Origin: Anaerococcus vaginimassiliensis
GTDB taxonomy: Bacteria; Bacillota; Clostridia; Tissierellales; Peptoniphilaceae
Assembly: GCF_900626155.1 (NCBI RefSeq)
Contig: NZ_LR130844.1
Coordinates: 1,267,109-1,331,108, forward strand
Length of the DNA: 64,000 nt
Reading direction: 5' to 3'
Of this stretch, positions 54,442-64,000 are shown piece by piece; the stretch's first letter is position 1; every line of letters begins with the position of its first letter. Below the pieces are notes generated by a model. The model ran no database searches. It was given only the letters and a program-made list of their open reading frames with translations, and was not told the origin of the DNA. A program made the translations under genes and the position numbers.

Positions 54442-55943
54442 GAGCTTTATTATCAGTAACTGACAAGACAGGGATTGTAGAACTTGCTAAAAACCTTAAT
54501 TCCTTGGGTGTTGAACTAGTATCAACTGGAGGAACGTATAAAAAAATCAAGGAAAATGGTATAGATGTAACAGAAATTGATAAGATTACAAACTTTCCTG
54601 AAATACTTGAAGGAAGAGTTAAAACTCTATCTCCATATGTCCATGGAGGAATACTCTATAAGAGAGATAATGAAAAGCATGTAAATACAATAAATGAATT
54701 AAACATAAAACCAATTGATATTGTAGTTGTTAATCTATATGAATTTCAAAAAGCTCTCGAAAAGGGAGATCCAGATGATATCATTGAAAACATAGATATC
54801 GGTGGTCCATCAATGGTTAGATCAGCTGCGAAAAATCACAAAGATGTCCTTATAGTTACAGATCCTAAAGATTATGATGAACTTATTGATAGGCTAAAAA
54901 ATGATAATATAGATCTCGCTTACAGACAAAAATTGGCAATGAAAGCTTACAATTTAACAGCCTTCTATGACTCAGTTATAGCTAGATATTTTTCAAAACT
55001 TACTGGTGAAGATTCAACCTATAAAACATATGGTTTCGAGAAAGAATCAGATCTCAGATATGGAGAAAACCCAGGGCAAAAGGCAGCTTTATACAATGAT
55101 CCATTTGTTAAAGGTCTAATGGAAAATATAGAAGTTATTCACGGCAAGGAAATGAGTTATAATAACTTCAACGACCTAAATCCAGCAATAGAGCTTGCAG
55201 AAGAATTGGGAGAAAATGCAGTTGTTGCCTTAAAACATCAATCTCCTTGTGGAGTAGCAGTAGGAGAGAATGTTTATGATTCTTATATGAAAGCCTTTGA
55301 ATGCGATAGCCAATCAATCTTTGGAGGAATAGTTGCTGTAAACGGAGTAGTAGATAAAAAAGCTGCTGAGAAAATGCACGAAATATTCCTTGAAATTATA
55401 GCTGCGAGTGATTTTACTGACGAAGCTTTAGATATTTTAACTAAAAAGAAAAATGTAAGACTTGTTAAGGTTGACTACTCTAATGAGCTTGTTACAGAAG
55501 AAGTAAAATACTTAAATGGTAAAGTTCTAATCCAAGACAAAGACAATGGAGAAGACGAGGTTAATGTAGTTACTAACAAAAAACCTACTGACGATCAAAT
55601 AAAAGATATGTTATTTGCTCAAAAGGTAGTAAAATACGTGAAATCAAATGCTATCGTTGTAGTAAAAGATATGAAAACACTAGGCTGCGGTGCTGGTCAA
55701 CAATCAAGAGTATGGGCACTAGAGTCAATCAAAGATCATTTCAAAGATAGAGACTTTACTGGTGCTATCCTTGGATCAGATGCCTTTTTCCCATTCCCTG
55801 ACACTGTTGAAATTGCTCATGAGATGGGGATTGACGCTATAATTCAGCCAGGCGGATCAATTAAAGATCAAGACTCAATTGATAAGTGCAATGAATATGA
55901 CATGAGCATGGTATTTAGTAAATCTCGTCACTTTAAACATTAA
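54438..55943 (+). CDS. purH: Bifunctional AICAR formyltransferase / IMP cyclohydrolase
   Basis: PurH carries out the last two steps to IMP. The 501-residue protein has the N-terminal MGS-like cyclohydrolase domain (SVTDKTGIVELAKNL, STGGTYKKIKENG, GRVKTLSPYVHGG) and the C-terminal formyltransferase with the catalytic Lys-His in ALKHQSPCGVA and the SDAFFPFPDTVE segment. It starts at a TTG that overlaps the purN stop (TTGA), with GGAGGAAG upstream. Slightly shorter than the usual 510-530 residues. Confidence 0.97.
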   Translation: MRALLSVTDKTGIVELAKNLNSLGVELVSTGGTYKKIKENGIDVTEIDKITNFPEILEGRVKTLSPYVHGGILYKRDNEKHVNTINELNIKPIDIVVVNLYEFQKALEKGDPDDIIENIDIGGPSMVRSAAKNHKDVLIVTDPKDYDELIDRLKNDNIDLAYRQKLAMKAYNLTAFYDSVIARYFSKLTGEDSTYKTYGFEKESDLRYGENPGQKAALYNDPFVKGLMENIEVIHGKEMSYNNFNDLNPAIELAEELGENAVVALKHQSPCGVAVGENVYDSYMKAFECDSQSIFGGIVAVNGVVDKKAAEKMHEIFLEIIAASDFTDEALDILTKKKNVRLVKVDYSNELVTEEVKYLNGKVLIQDKDNGEDEVNVVTNKKPTDDQIKDMLFAQKVVKYVKSNAIVVVKDMKTLGCGAGQQSRVWALESIKDHFKDRDFTGAILGSDAFFPFPDTVEIAHEMGIDAIIQPGGSIKDQDSIDKCNEYDMSMVFSKSRHFKH

Positions 55944-55955
55944 GGATAGGAATTT

Positions 55956-62299
<6,344 letters not shown>

Positions 62300-62307
62300 G
62301 AGGAAAA

Positions 62308-62784
62308 ATGACAGACGTAAGAGTAATAATGGGTTCAGCATCAGACATTGAAATTGCAAAGAAGGTTACTTCAATATTAAAAGATTTTGATATTTCTTAT
62401 GAGGTTTCTGTCATATCTGCCCATAGAGCTTTGAATGTACTAGAAGAAACTATGGGAAAAGACGATGCCAAGGTTTATATTGGTATTGCAGGTATGGCAG
62501 CTCACTTGGCAGGTGTTATGGCAGGAATGACTATAAAACCTGTTATTGGAATACCTGTAGGTGGAACAAACACAGCAGGACTTGATGCTTTGTTATCAAT
62601 GGTACAAATGCCAAAGGGCGTTCCAGTTGCAACTGTAGCTATAAATGGTGGAAATAATGCAGCCCTTCTTGCAATTCAAATACTAGCTTTGGGAGATGAA
62701 AAATTATCTGAAAAATTAAAGAACCATAAAAAAGAAATGCTAGAAAAAGTTTTGGAAGATGATAAGGGTATCGGTGAGATTTAA
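62308..62784 (+). CDS. purE: 5-(carboxyamino)imidazole ribonucleotide mutase / AIR carboxylase (PurE)
   Basis: PurE carries out the carboxylation step to CAIR. The 158-residue protein has MGSASDIEIAKK, the catalytic SAHR, GIAGMAAHLAGVMAG, and DALLSMVQMPKGVPVATVAINGGNNAALLA. After SAHR it has ALN in place of the common TPD/TPE. No purK is visible in the cluster, so either a purK lies elsewhere or the enzyme is of the class II type that uses CO2 directly. AGGAGGAAA precedes the ATG. It shares TAATG with purM. Confidence 0.94.
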   Translation: MTDVRVIMGSASDIEIAKKVTSILKDFDISYEVSVISAHRALNVLEETMGKDDAKVYIGIAGMAAHLAGVMAGMTIKPVIGIPVGGTNTAGLDALLSMVQMPKGVPVATVAINGGNNAALLAIQILALGDEKLSEKLKNHKKEMLEKVLEDDKGIGEI

Positions 62785-63803
62785 TGGCTAAATTAACTTA
62801 CAAAGATGCTGGTGTTGACAAAAACAAAGGCTACGATGAAGTAGAATTAATCAAAAAAATTGTAAAATCAACTCATGGCAAGGAAGTGTTAGCTGACATT
62901 GGAGGATTTGCTGGGGCTTTTGCCCCAAATCTTTCAGGAATTTCTAATCCAGTTCTTTTAAGTGGGACTGATGGTGTCGGTACGAAGATAAAACTTGCCA
63001 TGGAAATGGATAAACACGATACAGTTGGTATAGATTGTGTTGCAATGTGTGTAAATGATATTTTGTGCCAAGGAGGAAAACCTCTATTTTTCTTAGATTA
63101 TATAGCTACAGGAAAATTAGATCCTAGAAAAATGGCAGAACTAGTTAAAGGTGTAGCTGATGGGTGTAAAATTGCAAGTGCAGCTCTGATAGGTGGAGAA
63201 ACTGCTGAAATGCCAGGCATATACAAGGAAGATGATTATGATTTGGCAGGCTTTGCAGTAGGTCTTGTAGATAAAGATAAAATAATTGACGGAAAAGATT
63301 TAAAAGAAGGAGATATCGCAATTGGTCTTTATTCTTCAGGAGTCCATAGCAATGGATTTTCTCTTGTAAGAGCTAGTATGGATCAGGCCGGCGTATCACT
63401 TACTGATAAGTTTGATGAAAATATTACAATAGGAGAAAAACTTCTTACTCCTACCAAAATATACGCCAAAGAGATAGAAGATTTAATAAACAATATAGAA
63501 GTAAAAGCAATATCTCATATAACTGGTGGTGGTCTTTATGAAAATGTACCAAGAGTATTAAAGGATGATCTATCAGTTGAATTTAACCTATCAAATCTAA
63601 AGCTAGACCCTATATTCGAAAATATTCAAAAGTGGGGCAATATCGACACTGATGAAATGTATAACACCTTCAATATGGGGGTTGGTATGGTAATCTTTGT
63701 AGATCCTAAGGATTGTGATAAATCTTTGGAAATCCTAAAAGGTAAAGCAGAAGTTGTTGGACAAGTAACTAAAGGAAATAAAAGTATTAAAATTAATTTA
63801 TAA
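62784..63803 (+). CDS. purM: Phosphoribosylformylglycinamidine cyclo-ligase
   Basis: PurM closes FGAM to AIR using ATP. The 339-residue protein has the [16 protein letters not shown]-terminus, [13 protein letters not shown], the ATP segment [40 protein letters not shown] and [15 protein letters not shown]. Its start overlaps the purE stop by one base. An ordinary length and intact motifs are seen. Confidence 0.97.
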   Translation: MAKLTYKDAGVDKNKGYDEVELIKKIVKSTHGKEVLADIGGFAGAFAPNLSGISNPVLLSGTDGVGTKIKLAMEMDKHDTVGIDCVAMCVNDILCQGGKPLFFLDYIATGKLDPRKMAELVKGVADGCKIASAALIGGETAEMPGIYKEDDYDLAGFAVGLVDKDKIIDGKDLKEGDIAIGLYSSGVHSNGFSLVRASMDQAGVSLTDKFDENITIGEKLLTPTKIYAKEIEDLINNIEVKAISHITGGGLYENVPRVLKDDLSVEFNLSNLKLDPIFENIQKWGNIDTDEMYNTFNMGVGMVIFVDPKDCDKSLEILKGKAEVVGQVTKGNKSIKINL

Positions 63804-63814
63804 GGAGAATTAAT

Positions 63815-64000
63815 ATGGAAAAAGTATACACAGGAAAAACAAAAGACGTTTACAAACTAAATGATGAAGAATATTTACTAAAGTTTAAAGATGATGTAAC
63901 AGGAAATGATGGTGTATTCGATCCAGGCGCAAATTCAGTAGGTCTTACTATGGAAGGAGCAGGTCACCAAGCAGTAGCAATGACAAAATTCTTCTATGAA
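63815..64000 (+). CDS. purC: SAICAR synthetase, N-terminal part (truncated by window edge)
   Basis: The visible 62 residues begin [15 protein letters not shown] and continue through [21 protein letters not shown], matching the ATP-binding N-terminus of PurC, which joins CAIR and aspartate. AAGGAG lies 8 bases before the ATG, 11 bases after the purM stop. The frame is open at the window end, so the catalytic remainder lies outside. Confidence 0.93.
   Translation, partial: MEKVYTGKTKDVYKLNDEEYLLKFKDDVTGNDGVFDPGANSVGLTMEGAGHQAVAMTKFFYE

Overview
The window is about 64 kb of AT-rich DNA with gene content and gene order typical of a low-GC Gram-positive anaerobe. AGA/AGG arginine codons, A/T-rich spacers, strong GGAGG-type ribosome binding sites, clostridial-style housekeeping operons, a clostridial single-chain PurL and an Xaa-KTG cell-wall anchor all fit the Peptoniphilaceae (Anaerococcus, Peptoniphilus, Finegoldia), most likely an Anaerococcus-like species. 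This placement is inferred from recognised proteins, not from a search. No CRISPR array, insertion sequence, phage or rRNA gene was seen. The region is mainly core chromosome.

Layout. 1-8.2 kb: the nusA-infB translation operon (end of nusA, ylxR, infB, rbfA, nrnA, truB, ribF), then rpsO with its own promoter and leader, then pnp. 8.3-12.3 kb: ftsK, pgsA and recA. 12.3-13.4 kb: dinB on the minus strand. 13.5-16.5 kb: rqcP, divIC, tilS, hpt and a small membrane protein. 16.5-20.7 kb: coaX, dusB, greA and a lysS carrying an extra C-terminal tRNA-binding domain. 20.9-22.1 kb: a repeat-bearing wall-anchored surface protein with its own promoter and terminator. 22.2-25.2 kb: a lipid kinase (minus), a CapA-type lipoprotein and a PAP2 phosphatase. 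25.2-25.5 kb: tRNA-Leu(CAA) and tRNA-Thr(CGU), facing each other. 25.6-31.6 kb: an unknown membrane protein, tex, proS and fba. 31.6-41.8 kb: rho, rpmE, prmC, prfA, a cation transporter, tsaC, upp, murA, recD2 and comF. 41.9-43.1 kb: rodA (minus). 43.2-46.0 kb: nth, a HAD phosphatase, trmL and trxB. 46.1-50.4 kb: gap, pgk, tpiA and eno (lower glycolysis). 50.6-64 kb: fhs and the purine operon purF-purN-purH-purD/purL-guaB-purE-purM-purC, which runs off the right edge.

The purine cluster is the most unusual part. Fhs makes 10-formyl-tetrahydrofolate for PurN and PurH. PurD and the long PurL are one continuous 1631-residue polypeptide whose PurL glutaminase triad is intact. PurF, by contrast, has Ser where the N-terminal catalytic Cys should be and Asp where the oxyanion-hole Asn should be, so its glutaminase looks dead while its PRPP-transferase half and iron-sulfur cysteines remain. 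Upstream of purF is a promoter, a 57-codon hydrophobic reading frame with a strong ribosome binding site, and a strong intrinsic terminator lying inside that frame. This is a plausible undescribed attenuator for the operon. Other points of note are an nth gene that appears to start at ATT, an inverted repeat covering the coaX ribosome binding site, and the two repeat systems of the surface protein.
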